Assembly: GCA_016177875.1 (NCBI GenBank)
Contig: JACOUL010000006.1
Location: forward strand, 1 to 55,207
DNA length: 55,207 bases
Origin: Burkholderiales bacterium
GTDB taxonomy: Bacteria; Pseudomonadota; Gammaproteobacteria; Burkholderiales; Burkholderiaceae_D
Direction: 5' to 3'
In this document: positions 44,001 to 52,676 of the stretch, one piece after another
Position numbering within the stretch: position 1 is the stretch's first letter
Layout: every line of letters starts with the position of its first letter
Translations under genes and position numbers: made by a program
The notes under the pieces: generated by a model
The model's database searches: none
Told to the model about the DNA's origin: nothing
Seen by the model: the letters and a program-made list of their open reading frames with translations, nothing else

Positions 44001-45925
44001 ATAAAAAGTTAAATAAGCATCTATTTACAGCCGCCTTCTTTTTGGGCGCACTCGGGATCATTTGGATAGGCGCCGGGTTTATCGACTCTAGTTTTCTGGC
44101 GATGGCAATGACGACTACCATCGGTGCTGCCTATGGTTTTGGCGCGCTCGAACTACGTCAGTTTCGTCACGCCACATCCACGCTGGCAGACGCGCTGGCG
44201 GCAATTCCCGACAACCTGGCCGATCTCAATGACTGGCTGGGTCGCGTGCATCCTACGCTGCAAAATCCGGTGCGCTTGCGCATCGAGGGCGAACGTGTTG
44301 CCTTGCCCGGCCCTGCCCTCACGCCCTATCTGGTCGGACTACTGGTGATGCTGGGCATGCTCGGCACGTTTCTCGGCATGGTCGTCACGCTCAAGGGCGC
44401 AGTCTTTGCGTTGGAAAAAACGAGCGATCTGCAGGCGATCCGCTCCGCGCTTGCAGTCCCTGTGCAGGGATTGGGACTGGCGTTCGGCACCTCGGTGGCA
44501 GGCGTCGCCGCATCTGCGATGCTGGGCTTGATGTCGGCGCTCAGCCGGCGCGACAGACTGCACGCAGCGCAACTGCTGGATACCAAAATCGCTACGACAT
44601 TGCGCGTCTTTTCCCACACCCATCAGCGGCAGGAAACCTTCAAGGCGCTGCAACTGCAGTCACAGGCTTTGCCTGCGGTTGCGGATAAGCTGCAGGCGAT
44701 GATGGTGCAGATGGAAAGCATGCAGCAACAACTGAATCAGCGTCTGCTCAGCAATCAAGAAGAATTTCACAGCAATGCCAAGATCGCCTATACCGATCTA
44801 GCACGTTCGGTCGATCAATCGCTGCGCGAAAGCTTGAGCCAAAGCGCGCATGCTGCCAGCGAAAGCGTCAAGCCCGTGGTTGAGGCGGCGATGAGCGGTA
44901 TCACGCGCAATGTGGACCGCTCACTGGATGCATTGAACACAACATTCGAGCAACGCTCGAGTGCCCTGGTGGAAAAACTTGGCGAGTCTTACGCGCACTT
45001 GCAGACCGATCAGGCGGAGCGCGACAAACAGCGGCAGCAGGCGTGGACGCAGTCGCTGGAAGCCATGGCGGCTACGCTCACGGAGGAATTGAAGAAGGCT
45101 GGCGCAGATACAACGCGCCTGGTTGGCTCCGCTGAAGAACTGATGCGCTCACGCATCGCTGCTGAAGCGCTGTGGCTTGAACAGCATCGCGAACGCATGG
45201 ATCAGCTGGCCGGCATATTGCGGTCCGAACTAGGCGCGCTCAAAGATGCGGAAGCCGCACGCGGCGACGCAGCGGTGGAGCGGCTGGGCGAACTGCAAGC
45301 CGCGTTAGCAAGTCATTTGACCACGCTGGGCACCGCGCTGGAAGAGCCGATCACGCGCCTGATAGCAACCGCCTCGGAAGCGCCGCGCGCTGCGGCGGAA
45401 GTGATCGTGCAATTGCGCCAGGAGATCTCCAACAGCGTGGCACGCGACAATGCTCTTCTTGAAGAGCGCAGCCGCATCATGGAAACGCTCAATGCGCTGC
45501 TTGAGGCGATCAATCATGCTTCGCAAGAACAGCGCGCCGTCATCGATTCCCTGGTGGCCTCTTCCGAGAAGGCGCTCAGTACTACAGCGAATGCATTCTC
45601 GGAGAATGTCGCCGCCGAAGCCGCCAAGCTGACCGACATCGCCGCCAACGTCACCAGCAGCGCGGTCGAGGTATCGAGCCTCTCCGAAGCCTTTGGATTT
45701 GCCGTGAACGCATTCAACGAAGCCAACGAAAAGCTGATCGCCAACCTGCAGCGCATCGAAGGCGCGATGGACAAGTCCATGTCGAGAAGCGACGAACAGC
45801 TCGCCTATTACGTGGCCCAAGCGCGCGAGATCATCGACCTCTCCATGTCCTCGCAAAAAGAAATCGTGGAAGAGCTGCGCCAGATCACTGCCAGGCAAGC
45901 CATGCTTGCTGAAGAGGCACAGTAA
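43997..45925 (+). CDS. DUF802 MotA/TolQ/ExbB-like channel protein with long cytoplasmic tail
   Basis: This 642-residue protein has two N-terminal membrane helices (~8-28, ~30-50) and two more (~109-135 with LGMLGTFLGMVV, ~155-183 with LGLAFGTSVAGVAASAM). The latter two match the conserved helices of MotA/TolQ/ExbB proton channel subunits. A coiled-coil cytoplasmic tail of about 450 residues follows, rich in Gln/Glu/Ala/Leu. It is the analogue of the channel-forming part of stator complexes. ATGA overlap with the preceding gene and TAATG overlap with the next one show tight coupling to DUF3348 and the OmpA-domain partner. Confidence 0.88.
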   Translation: MNKKLNKHLFTAAFFLGALGIIWIGAGFIDSSFLAMAMTTTIGAAYGFGALELRQFRHATSTLADALAAIPDNLADLNDWLGRVHPTLQNPVRLRIEGERVALPGPALTPYLVGLLVMLGMLGTFLGMVVTLKGAVFALEKTSDLQAIRSALAVPVQGLGLAFGTSVAGVAASAMLGLMSALSRRDRLHAAQLLDTKIATTLRVFSHTHQRQETFKALQLQSQALPAVADKLQAMMVQMESMQQQLNQRLLSNQEEFHSNAKIAYTDLARSVDQSLRESLSQSAHAASESVKPVVEAAMSGITRNVDRSLDALNTTFEQRSSALVEKLGESYAHLQTDQAERDKQRQQAWTQSLEAMAATLTEELKKAGADTTRLVGSAEELMRSRIAAEALWLEQHRERMDQLAGILRSELGALKDAEAARGDAAVERLGELQAALASHLTTLGTALEEPITRLIATASEAPRAAAEVIVQLRQEISNSVARDNALLEERSRIMETLNALLEAINHASQEQRAVIDSLVASSEKALSTTANAFSENVAAEAAKLTDIAANVTSSAVEVSSLSEAFGFAVNAFNEANEKLIANLQRIEGAMDKSMSRSDEQLAYYVAQAREIIDLSMSSQKEIVEELRQITARQAMLAEEAQ

Positions 45926-46560
45926 TGGAAGACATCGACGCAGGCGTTGAGCAAGCTGCGCCGGTCTGGCCGGTTTTCGGCGACTTGATGTCGAGCTTGC
46001 TGGGCGCGTTTGTGCTCTTGCTGGTGGGCGTGGTGGCAGTCCAGATGGAATTGACATCCAACCTGCAGGAAGAAGTGAAAAAGCGTCAGGTGGAAGAGCA
46101 GCGCCGCATGGCTTTGGAAAAGGCGCTGGCGATCCCTTTGGCTTCGGGGCGCATCACCTTGAACAACGGGCGCATCGGCATCAGCGGCCAAGTACTGTTC
46201 GCGCCCAATTCGGACCAGTTGCAGCCCGATGGACGGCAACTATTGAATAGCCTGGTCTTGCCGCTGCGCGCTTATCTGTCGGCGCGCGGTGAAATGCTGA
46301 TGGTGAGCGGCTTCACCGATAACAAGCCCATACGCGGCGGCCCCTTCTCCGACAATTGGGAATTGTCGGCGCAGCGCGCCTTGACCGTTACGCGCACCTT
46401 GATCGAGGAAGGCATGCCGTCTTCCATGGTGTTTGCCGCAGCCTTTGGTTCCGAGCAGCCGGTCAAGCCCAACACCGATGACGCCGCGCGCGCGCAAAAC
46501 CGCCGGGTGGAGATGGCGCCCGTGCCGAGAAACGCCAATGCAAAAAATGCCGCGCCATGA
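45925..46560 (+). CDS. MotB-like OmpA-domain protein (stator partner)
   Basis: This 211-residue protein has one N-terminal membrane helix preceded by WPVFGDLMSSLLGAFVLLLV. An Asp at the helix start corresponds to the proton-carrying Asp in MotB/ExbD/TolR. A short coiled coil and a periplasmic OmpA/MotB peptidoglycan-binding domain follow (SGFTDNKPIRGGPFSDNWEL, then AQNRRVEMAPVPR). It should pair with the DUF802 protein. Such pairs couple the proton motive force to movement at a peptidoglycan anchor. The start overlaps the previous stop and its own stop overlaps the DUF2894 start. Confidence 0.9.
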   Translation: MEDIDAGVEQAAPVWPVFGDLMSSLLGAFVLLLVGVVAVQMELTSNLQEEVKKRQVEEQRRMALEKALAIPLASGRITLNNGRIGISGQVLFAPNSDQLQPDGRQLLNSLVLPLRAYLSARGEMLMVSGFTDNKPIRGGPFSDNWELSAQRALTVTRTLIEEGMPSSMVFAAAFGSEQPVKPNTDDAARAQNRRVEMAPVPRNANAKNAAP

Positions 46561-47270
46561 ATGAGTCGGCTCAAATAGAAAGCCCGAGTACGCTGCTCGA
46601 TTCTCTGCGCGCCGCGGGCACACACCGGTTTGATCCGGTGCGCTGGCGCTATATTGAAGTGCTGGCCGAACGCGCAGTCGAGCATGAAAGCGGCGTCAAA
46701 AGTATGCTCGACGCCAAACTGACGCATGCGCTGGCGGCGTTGAAAGAACGCTTTGAACTTGCGCAATCCGAAGCAAAAGAAATCCTCACCCTAAGCGAGC
46801 AACAATATCCGCATGCGGCCAAGGATCTGCAGCGGCATTTTGACTCCGGCGATTTCAAGGAATTGCGACGCTTGATCGCCACGCTGAAGACCCGCGAACA
46901 ATGCGAATCCCTGGCTGCGCTGGTGCGCAAAATTGAGGAGGCTACACCGGAAAATATTGATGCGCGTTCCGTGGCGCATACCGGCCCTCGCCCCGAACTG
47001 AAGACCATACGACATTTCAGAGACACGTGGTCAAAACTGAGCGTCGATAAACAAGTGACACGGGCGCTCGAGCAAGCCCCGAAGAATGCCGGGCCGATTA
47101 ATTCCCACATGCTGGTGTTGCGCTCATTGGAACTGATGCGTGATATCTCGCCCGAGTATCTCACTCGGTTCATGTCTTACGCAGAGACCTTGCTATGCCT
47201 TGACCAAGGCGAGAATGAAAAGCCGGCCAATCCCAAAAAGCCTCAAGCTGCGAAGGCGGCAAAAAAATAA
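46557..47270 (+). CDS. DUF2894 family protein, last gene of the stator-like operon
   Basis: This 237-residue soluble protein begins with a Leu-rich helix (STLLDSLRAAGTHRFDPVRW), continues with charged helices, and has a conserved-looking GPINSHMLVLRSLELMRDIS before a disordered Lys/Ala/Pro tail. DUF2894 is known to me mainly from this operon context; function unknown. ATGA overlap with the OmpA-domain gene shows translational coupling. Together with DUF3348 it may regulate or assemble the channel complex. Confidence 0.85.
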   Translation: MNESAQIESPSTLLDSLRAAGTHRFDPVRWRYIEVLAERAVEHESGVKSMLDAKLTHALAALKERFELAQSEAKEILTLSEQQYPHAAKDLQRHFDSGDFKELRRLIATLKTREQCESLAALVRKIEEATPENIDARSVAHTGPRPELKTIRHFRDTWSKLSVDKQVTRALEQAPKNAGPINSHMLVLRSLELMRDISPEYLTRFMSYAETLLCLDQGENEKPANPKKPQAAKAAKK

Positions 47271-47396
47271 GTTATCGTTAAGCAAGCGGCGTTACCCTCC
47301 TTTAACGAAAATTTTTTGCTGACGCTGTCGAAATCGCGCCGGCCCGTTCGACTATAGAATACCAATACCGGTTGACTATCTAAAGGAGAACTGATC

Positions 47397-47840
47397 ATGC
47401 CCAGTACTATCCGCCTTCACCGCGTCCTCCGCGCCACTCCCGAACGCGCCTATCGCGCCTTCCTCGATCCGGACGCCATGGCCAAATGGCTGCCTCCCTA
47501 TGGTTTTACGTGCAAGGTACATCACATGGAAGCTCGCGTCGGCGGCACGTACAAGATGTCGTTCACGAACTTCAGCTCGGGCAAGGGACACTCCTTCGGT
47601 GGCCAGTATCTTGAGTTGTCGCCGAACGAACGCATCCTTTACACCGACAAGTTCGACGATCCGAATCTACCCGGCGAGATGATGACGACCGTCACCTTCA
47701 AGCAGGTGTCCTGCGGAACCGAGATCAACATCGTTCAAGAAGGCGTCCCCGACGTCATTCCGGCCGAGGCTTGTTATCTTGGCTGGCAAGAATCGCTTGC
47801 CCAATTGGCGAATTTGGTCGATCCGGAAATTCCAGATTGA
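47397..47840 (+). CDS. SRPBCC (AHSA1-like) domain protein
   Basis: This 147-residue protein has the START-like fold pattern VLRATPERAYRAFLDPDAMAKW, then GGTYKMSFTNFSSGKGHSFGG, and ends in a helix (WQESLAQLANLV). Members bind hydrophobic ligands, and most are uncharacterised. AAAGGAG lies 9 bases before the ATG. It ends two bases before the converging acyl-CoA synthetase stop, so no terminator separates the two genes. Confidence 0.85.
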   Translation: MPSTIRLHRVLRATPERAYRAFLDPDAMAKWLPPYGFTCKVHHMEARVGGTYKMSFTNFSSGKGHSFGGQYLELSPNERILYTDKFDDPNLPGEMMTTVTFKQVSCGTEINIVQEGVPDVIPAEACYLGWQESLAQLANLVDPEIPD

Positions 47841-47842
47841 AC

Positions 47843-49408
47843 TTACTTCAGTTCTTTCTCCGGCTCCAGCGTACCGAACTCTTCGCGCAGCAAAGACTTG
47901 TTGACCTTGCCTGCCGCCGTCTTCGGTAGCTCGTCGGTGAAGAACACGCGCGTCGGGACCTTGTAAGCGGCGATTTTCTCCTTGAGCCAAGTGCGAATTT
48001 CTTGCTCGGTCGTTTCCATCCCCTGCCGCAGCGACACCACGGCGCGACCGACCTCGCCCCACTTGGCATTCGGCACGCTGAATACCGCGGCTTCGCGAAT
48101 GCTCGGATGGGTATGCAGCACGCTTTCGACTTCGATCGGAAAGACGTTCTCGCCGCCGGAAATGAACATCTCCTTTTTACGGCCGACGATGTAGTAGCAG
48201 TTGTCTTCGTCGAAACACGCCAAGTCGCCGGTCTGCAGCCAGCCGTCGGCATTGATCATGTCTTCGGTGGCTTGCGGATTGTTCAGGTAGCCGGGCGTGC
48301 GGTGCGGGCCGCGTATCCACAGTTCGCCGTACACATTCGGCTTGACGATCTCCAGGCCCTGCGCATCGACGACCTTGGTTTCGACATGCATCAGCGGGTG
48401 GCCTACCGAGCCTGCCTTGGTGCGGACCATGCTTTCCGGCAGCCAGAAAGTGTTGGGACCGGCCTCGGTCAAGCCATAGCCGGTCTTGAAGTTGACGCCC
48501 TTTTCGAAGAAGCGGTCGAACACCACGCCGGGGCATGGCGCGCCGCCGCTGATGACGACTTTTAAATGGTCGAACGATGTTTTTTCCCAGCGCGGGTTTT
48601 CCTGCATCATGCCGAACATAGTCGGCACGCCGAAGAACAAGGTCACGCGCTTCCCATCGACCAGATCGAAGGTCTGCTCCACGTCGAATGCCTTGCACAC
48701 GACCAGGCATCCGCCGGCGTAAACCAGGGGCGTGGTGAATACGTGCATGCCGCCCGAATGGAACAGCGGCGCATTCAGGATCGCGCAATCCTTGGAGGTG
48801 AGCTCCCACGACACCATGGTGTTGACGGCATTGGAAATGATATTGGCATGCGTTTGGATCGCGGCTTTCGGCAAACCGGTGGTGCCGCCGGTATAGCACA
48901 AGAGCCATGGGTGCTTGGTGCCGATCATCGGGGTGTCCGGTTTATTGGTGCGCAAACCGTCGCGCTCGGAGAAATCCAAGTCGGATTTGACGGCCTTATT
49001 GCCGATCGCGACCCAGGTCTTCACGTCGATGACGTCGCGCTTGCGCATCTTTTCTGCGGACTCGACGAAATCGTCGCCATACACCAGCGCCTTGGGCTTG
49101 GCTTCATTGATCAAGTGTTCGAGTTCCGGAATCGCCAGGCGCCAATTCAGGTTTTGCAGGATTAAGCCGAGCTTGTTGCAAGCGAAAACGATGTCCAGGT
49201 ATTCGACGCAATTGGCGGAAAGAATGGCGACGATATCGCCCTTTTGCAGGCCCACGCGCTCGCGCAGAAAATATGCCGTCTGATTGACTTGCGCGTTGAA
49301 CTGACGATAGGTGATCTCTTGGCCGTTGCGGCGCACCATGTCGATGAGCGCAATATTGTCCGGGGAAAGTTGCGACCGCTTTTCCAGCCAATCCAATGCA
49401 TTTGCCAT
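47843..49408 (-). CDS. Acyl-CoA synthetase (AMP-forming, ANL family)
   Basis: This 521-residue enzyme adenylates a carboxylic acid and transfers it to CoA. The P-loop-like motif is CYTGGTTGLPKAAIQTH, and the later motifs are KTGYGLTEAGPNTFWLP, LQTGDLACFDEDNCYYIVGR and PKTAAGKVNKSLLREEF, which contains the catalytic Lys near the C terminus. It resembles medium- or long-chain acyl-CoA synthetases of the FadD/DitJ type; substrate not determinable. Ribosome site GAGGGACG precedes the ATG. It lies upstream of the flavoprotein gene on the same strand, 124 bp apart. Confidence 0.9.
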   Translation of the reverse strand: MANALDWLEKRSQLSPDNIALIDMVRRNGQEITYRQFNAQVNQTAYFLRERVGLQKGDIVAILSANCVEYLDIVFACNKLGLILQNLNWRLAIPELEHLINEAKPKALVYGDDFVESAEKMRKRDVIDVKTWVAIGNKAVKSDLDFSERDGLRTNKPDTPMIGTKHPWLLCYTGGTTGLPKAAIQTHANIISNAVNTMVSWELTSKDCAILNAPLFHSGGMHVFTTPLVYAGGCLVVCKAFDVEQTFDLVDGKRVTLFFGVPTMFGMMQENPRWEKTSFDHLKVVISGGAPCPGVVFDRFFEKGVNFKTGYGLTEAGPNTFWLPESMVRTKAGSVGHPLMHVETKVVDAQGLEIVKPNVYGELWIRGPHRTPGYLNNPQATEDMINADGWLQTGDLACFDEDNCYYIVGRKKEMFISGGENVFPIEVESVLHTHPSIREAAVFSVPNAKWGEVGRAVVSLRQGMETTEQEIRTWLKEKIAAYKVPTRVFFTDELPKTAAGKVNKSLLREEFGTLEPEKELK

Positions 49409-49532
49409 GAAACGTCCCTCTGAATAGTGAAATTGTTATTTAACGAGGCACTAATGGTAGAACAAACTTCTATCCGCGGATGAATTTTGAATTCATTTTT
49501 GTATAATTTTTGTTACAGCGGCGTGGTCGGGG

Positions 49533-50966
49533 TTAGGCGCCGGGCACACAATCCGTGCATGCTTCAATCGGCGTCAGGCCGATTTTTAACTTCTTCTTTG
49601 CGTCCTTCAGTGCGGTGCGCAGGCCTTCTTCAATTGTCGGATGATAAAAAGGCATACTCAACATTTCCGCTAAGGTCATGCCTTGCTGACAGGCCCATGC
49701 CAGCAGATGTCCAAGATGCTCGGCGCGAGGGCCGAACATTTCGGCGCCTTCCAGCTTGCCGGATTGAATATCGGCGTAGATCCGCAATAAGCCATGCTGT
49801 TGAAGCATCACCCGGCTGCGTCCTTGGTTTTCGAAGGATGCTTCACCGATCACGCAGCGGCCTGCCTGCAGCGCCTGATACGATCGGCCGACGGCCACGA
49901 TTTGCGGGTCCGTGAACGCAACCGAAAACGGTACATAGCGGGCTCGGGCTTGCACATCAGGGTAGCTTGCTGCGTTAGCGCCGGCTATCCTCCCCTGGTC
50001 GGTTGCTTCATGGAGGATCGGCAGTTCAGCATTCACATCGCCGGCAATGAAAACTGAAGATTTTCCGCATTGCATGGTGTGCGGATCATATGTTGGAACT
50101 CCGGCTTGATCCAGTTCCAGACCGGCCTGCTCCAGGCCCAAGCGCTCCAGATTTGGCCGGCGACCAGTCGCCGCCAAAACATACGTAAAACGATCGGTAC
50201 GCTCGACACCATCCACGCCACGGGAGCGCAGTACGACTTGATCGTCGTCGATAACGGCACCTACTATGCCGGTGCGCAGGCGTATATCCAATTCATTCGC
50301 AAAGCAGCTGTTTGCCTTTGCCAACACCGCCGGGTCGCTTAGCTGCGCCAGCTTTTCGCTGCGGCCGAACACGCTTACTCTAACGCCGAGCCGCTGCAAT
50401 GCTTGGCCGATTTCCAATCCGATCGTGCCCGCTCCAACGATCGCCACCGACTCAGGCAAGTCTTCCCATTCAAAGACGTCGTCGCTTGTAACCAGGCGTT
50501 TTCCCAATCCCTTCAACGCGTCGGGCACGTGCGGACTGGAACCCGTGGCAATCACAATGCGCTCGGCATTGACAAGCGTATGTTCATCCACTTGCAAGGA
50601 CTGCGGTGAGACAAATCGGGCATACCCGCGCAAACGATCAGCTGCAGGAATGTTGTTGACATCGTCCAGTACAAAACCAACAAAACGATCCCGTTCGGCA
50701 CGCACTCGCGCCATCACCGCTTTCCCATCGACCTGCACGGAAGCCGGAACTACGCCAAACTGAGGCGCCTGCAAAACTGTATGCATCGCTTCAGCCGCTG
50801 CGATCAAGAGTTTGCTCGGCATGCAGCCTACGCGCGCGCATGTTGTGCCATATGGGCCGCCCTCGATGAGCAATACGCGTCTATCACCCGATTTGGCGGC
50901 GCCATAGGCGACCAAGCCCGCGGTGCCTGCGCCGATTACGGCAATGTCGACCGATAAGGTTTTCAT
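49533..50966 (-). CDS. Dihydrolipoamide dehydrogenase-like flavoprotein
   Basis: This 477-residue class I pyridine-nucleotide-disulphide oxidoreductase has an FAD-binding motif VIGAGTAGLVAYGAAKSG and redox-active CARVGC disulphide cysteines (~45-50). An NAD-binding motif AIVGAGTIGLEIGQALQRLG follows. The catalytic His-Pro-x-x-x-Glu at the C terminus is YHPTIEEGLR. It resembles lipoamide dehydrogenases but stands alone, without pyruvate or 2-oxoglutarate dehydrogenase genes nearby. The AGGAGG site fits the ATG at 50966 (9-bp spacing) rather than 50975. An alternative is a mycothione/mercuric-type reductase relative. Confidence 0.85.
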   Translation of the reverse strand: MKTLSVDIAVIGAGTAGLVAYGAAKSGDRRVLLIEGGPYGTTCARVGCMPSKLLIAAAEAMHTVLQAPQFGVVPASVQVDGKAVMARVRAERDRFVGFVLDDVNNIPAADRLRGYARFVSPQSLQVDEHTLVNAERIVIATGSSPHVPDALKGLGKRLVTSDDVFEWEDLPESVAIVGAGTIGLEIGQALQRLGVRVSVFGRSEKLAQLSDPAVLAKANSCFANELDIRLRTGIVGAVIDDDQVVLRSRGVDGVERTDRFTYVLAATGRRPNLERLGLEQAGLELDQAGVPTYDPHTMQCGKSSVFIAGDVNAELPILHEATDQGRIAGANAASYPDVQARARYVPFSVAFTDPQIVAVGRSYQALQAGRCVIGEASFENQGRSRVMLQQHGLLRIYADIQSGKLEGAEMFGPRAEHLGHLLAWACQQGMTLAEMLSMPFYHPTIEEGLRTALKDAKKKLKIGLTPIEACTDCVPGA

Positions 50967-51242
50967 GAAGACCATCCTCCTAAGAGCTGGTAAATTTCAT
51001 CCAAGTTAATTGAGCTTACATCATGATCGGCGCGGCTTTTTGCACAAGCTGAAAGACCATGCGTTTTACTTGCTGAATGCGGTGTTTTGAACGCAAACAT
51101 GGCGTGCCGATTTAACTGTTATACTGCGCCAAGCGCTATCTCCCCAGTCATTTACCGCCGCTTCACTCCCCCTGCGTTTCAACCCATCCGCCTGCGACTG
51201 GCACCTTCACCGGTGACAGGCCGATCTTTATATTGAGCATTT

Positions 51243-52664
51243 ATGTCTTTTCCCCAACTCGGCTTGTCCGAGGCGATCGTTCGCGCCGTAACCGAACACG
51301 GTTATACCGTTCCCACACCGATTCAGATGCAGGCGATTCCCGCCGTACTGGCCGGCGGCGACTTGCTGGCCGGCGCGCAAACCGGCACCGGCAAAACCGC
51401 GGGCTTTACCTTGCCGATTCTGCAGCGCTTGTCCGCCGCAGACTATGCCCCGATCAATGCCAGCGCCGCGCGCCCGATTCGCGCGCTGGTGCTCACACCC
51501 ACGCGCGAGCTGGCGGCGCAAGTGGAAGAAAGCGTGCGCACTTACGGCAAATATCTGAAGCTGACCTCGACCGTGATTTTCGGCGGCGTCGGCATCAACC
51601 CGCAGATCAAGGCCTTGAAGCATGGCGTCGATATCCTGGTGGCCACGCCCGGCCGCCTGTTGGACCATGTGCAGCAAGGCACCGTCGATTTGAACCGGGT
51701 GGAAATCCTGGTGCTGGATGAAGCGGACCGCATGCTCGATATGGGCTTTATCCGCGATATCAAGCGCGTGCTGGCGATCCTGCCGAAGAAGCGGCAGAAC
51801 CTGTTGTTTTCCGCCACTTTTTCCGAGGAGATCAAGGCATTGGCGGATGGCTTGTTGAATGCACCGGCAATGATCGAAGTGGCGCGGCGCAATTCGACGG
51901 TCGACGTAATCACACAAAAAATTCACCCGGTGGACCGCAACCGCAAACAGCCGCTGCTGGCGTATTTGATCGGGAAGAACAATTGGTCGCAGGTCTTGGT
52001 ATTCACCCGCACCAAGCACGGCGCCGACCGGCTGGTCGTGCAGCTGAAAAAGGACGGCATCACCGGCATGGCGATTCACGGCAACAAGAGCCAGGGTGCG
52101 CGCACCCGCGCACTGGCGGAATTCAAGGAAGGCAAGCTACGCGTGCTGGTCGCGACCGACATCGCGGCGCGCGGCATCGACATCGATCAGCTGCCGCATG
52201 TGGTGAATTTCGACTTACCGAACGTGGCGGAAGATTACGTGCACCGCATCGGCCGCACCGGCCGCGCCGGAGCGAATGGCGAGGCCGTGTCGCTGGTCTG
52301 CGTCGATGAGCATGGTTTGTTGAAGGATATCGAGAAACTCATCAAGCGTTCGCTGCCTCAAGAAGTCATTGCCGGCTTCGAGCCGGACCCGAATGCGCTT
52401 CCGCAGCCGATCCAGCTGCGCAGCGGCAACGCGGAAAAGCGCAGCGGCAACGGCGAGAAGCGCCCTTCCAGCCAGCCACGCAAGCAAGCTAACGCAAGCA
52501 AGGCGAAGAAGGCGCCGGTGGCGACACCGCAAGATCCGCGCAGGTCGAATCCGCCCAAGCAGACGCAAAAACAAAAACCATTGCCCAAGCCACTATCGCA
52601 GCCCGCGAAAACATCGACGCAACAATCGGCATTGACGCATCGTAGCGTCGGTCGCAGCCGTTAA
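51243..52664 (+). CDS. rhlE: RhlE-type DEAD-box RNA helicase
   Basis: This 473-residue helicase unwinds RNA during ribosome assembly or decay. Motifs in order are TPIQMQAIP (Q motif), AQTGTGKT (~45-52), [16 protein letters not shown] (~157), SATF, RGIDI and HRIGRTGR. Beyond the core, a basic low-complexity tail rich in Lys/Gln/Pro/Ser runs from about residue 385 to the end and probably helps RNA binding. The gene is divergent from the flavoprotein gene with a 276-bp spacer and a likely -10 element TATACT at 51120-51125. Confidence 0.95.
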   Translation: MSFPQLGLSEAIVRAVTEHGYTVPTPIQMQAIPAVLAGGDLLAGAQTGTGKTAGFTLPILQRLSAADYAPINASAARPIRALVLTPTRELAAQVEESVRTYGKYLKLTSTVIFGGVGINPQIKALKHGVDILVATPGRLLDHVQQGTVDLNRVEILVLDEADRMLDMGFIRDIKRVLAILPKKRQNLLFSATFSEEIKALADGLLNAPAMIEVARRNSTVDVITQKIHPVDRNRKQPLLAYLIGKNNWSQVLVFTRTKHGADRLVVQLKKDGITGMAIHGNKSQGARTRALAEFKEGKLRVLVATDIAARGIDIDQLPHVVNFDLPNVAEDYVHRIGRTGRAGANGEAVSLVCVDEHGLLKDIEKLIKRSLPQEVIAGFEPDPNALPQPIQLRSGNAEKRSGNGEKRPSSQPRKQANASKAKKAPVATPQDPRRSNPPKQTQKQKPLPKPLSQPAKTSTQQSALTHRSVGRSR

Positions 52665-52676
52665 TCTTATTGAGGC

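Noticed and set aside
43269..47270. A complete Zorya defence system
   Set aside because: Only the MotA/MotB-like pair is similar; helicase and nuclease partners (ZorC, ZorD, ZorE) are absent and the accessory genes are DUF3348 and DUF2894.
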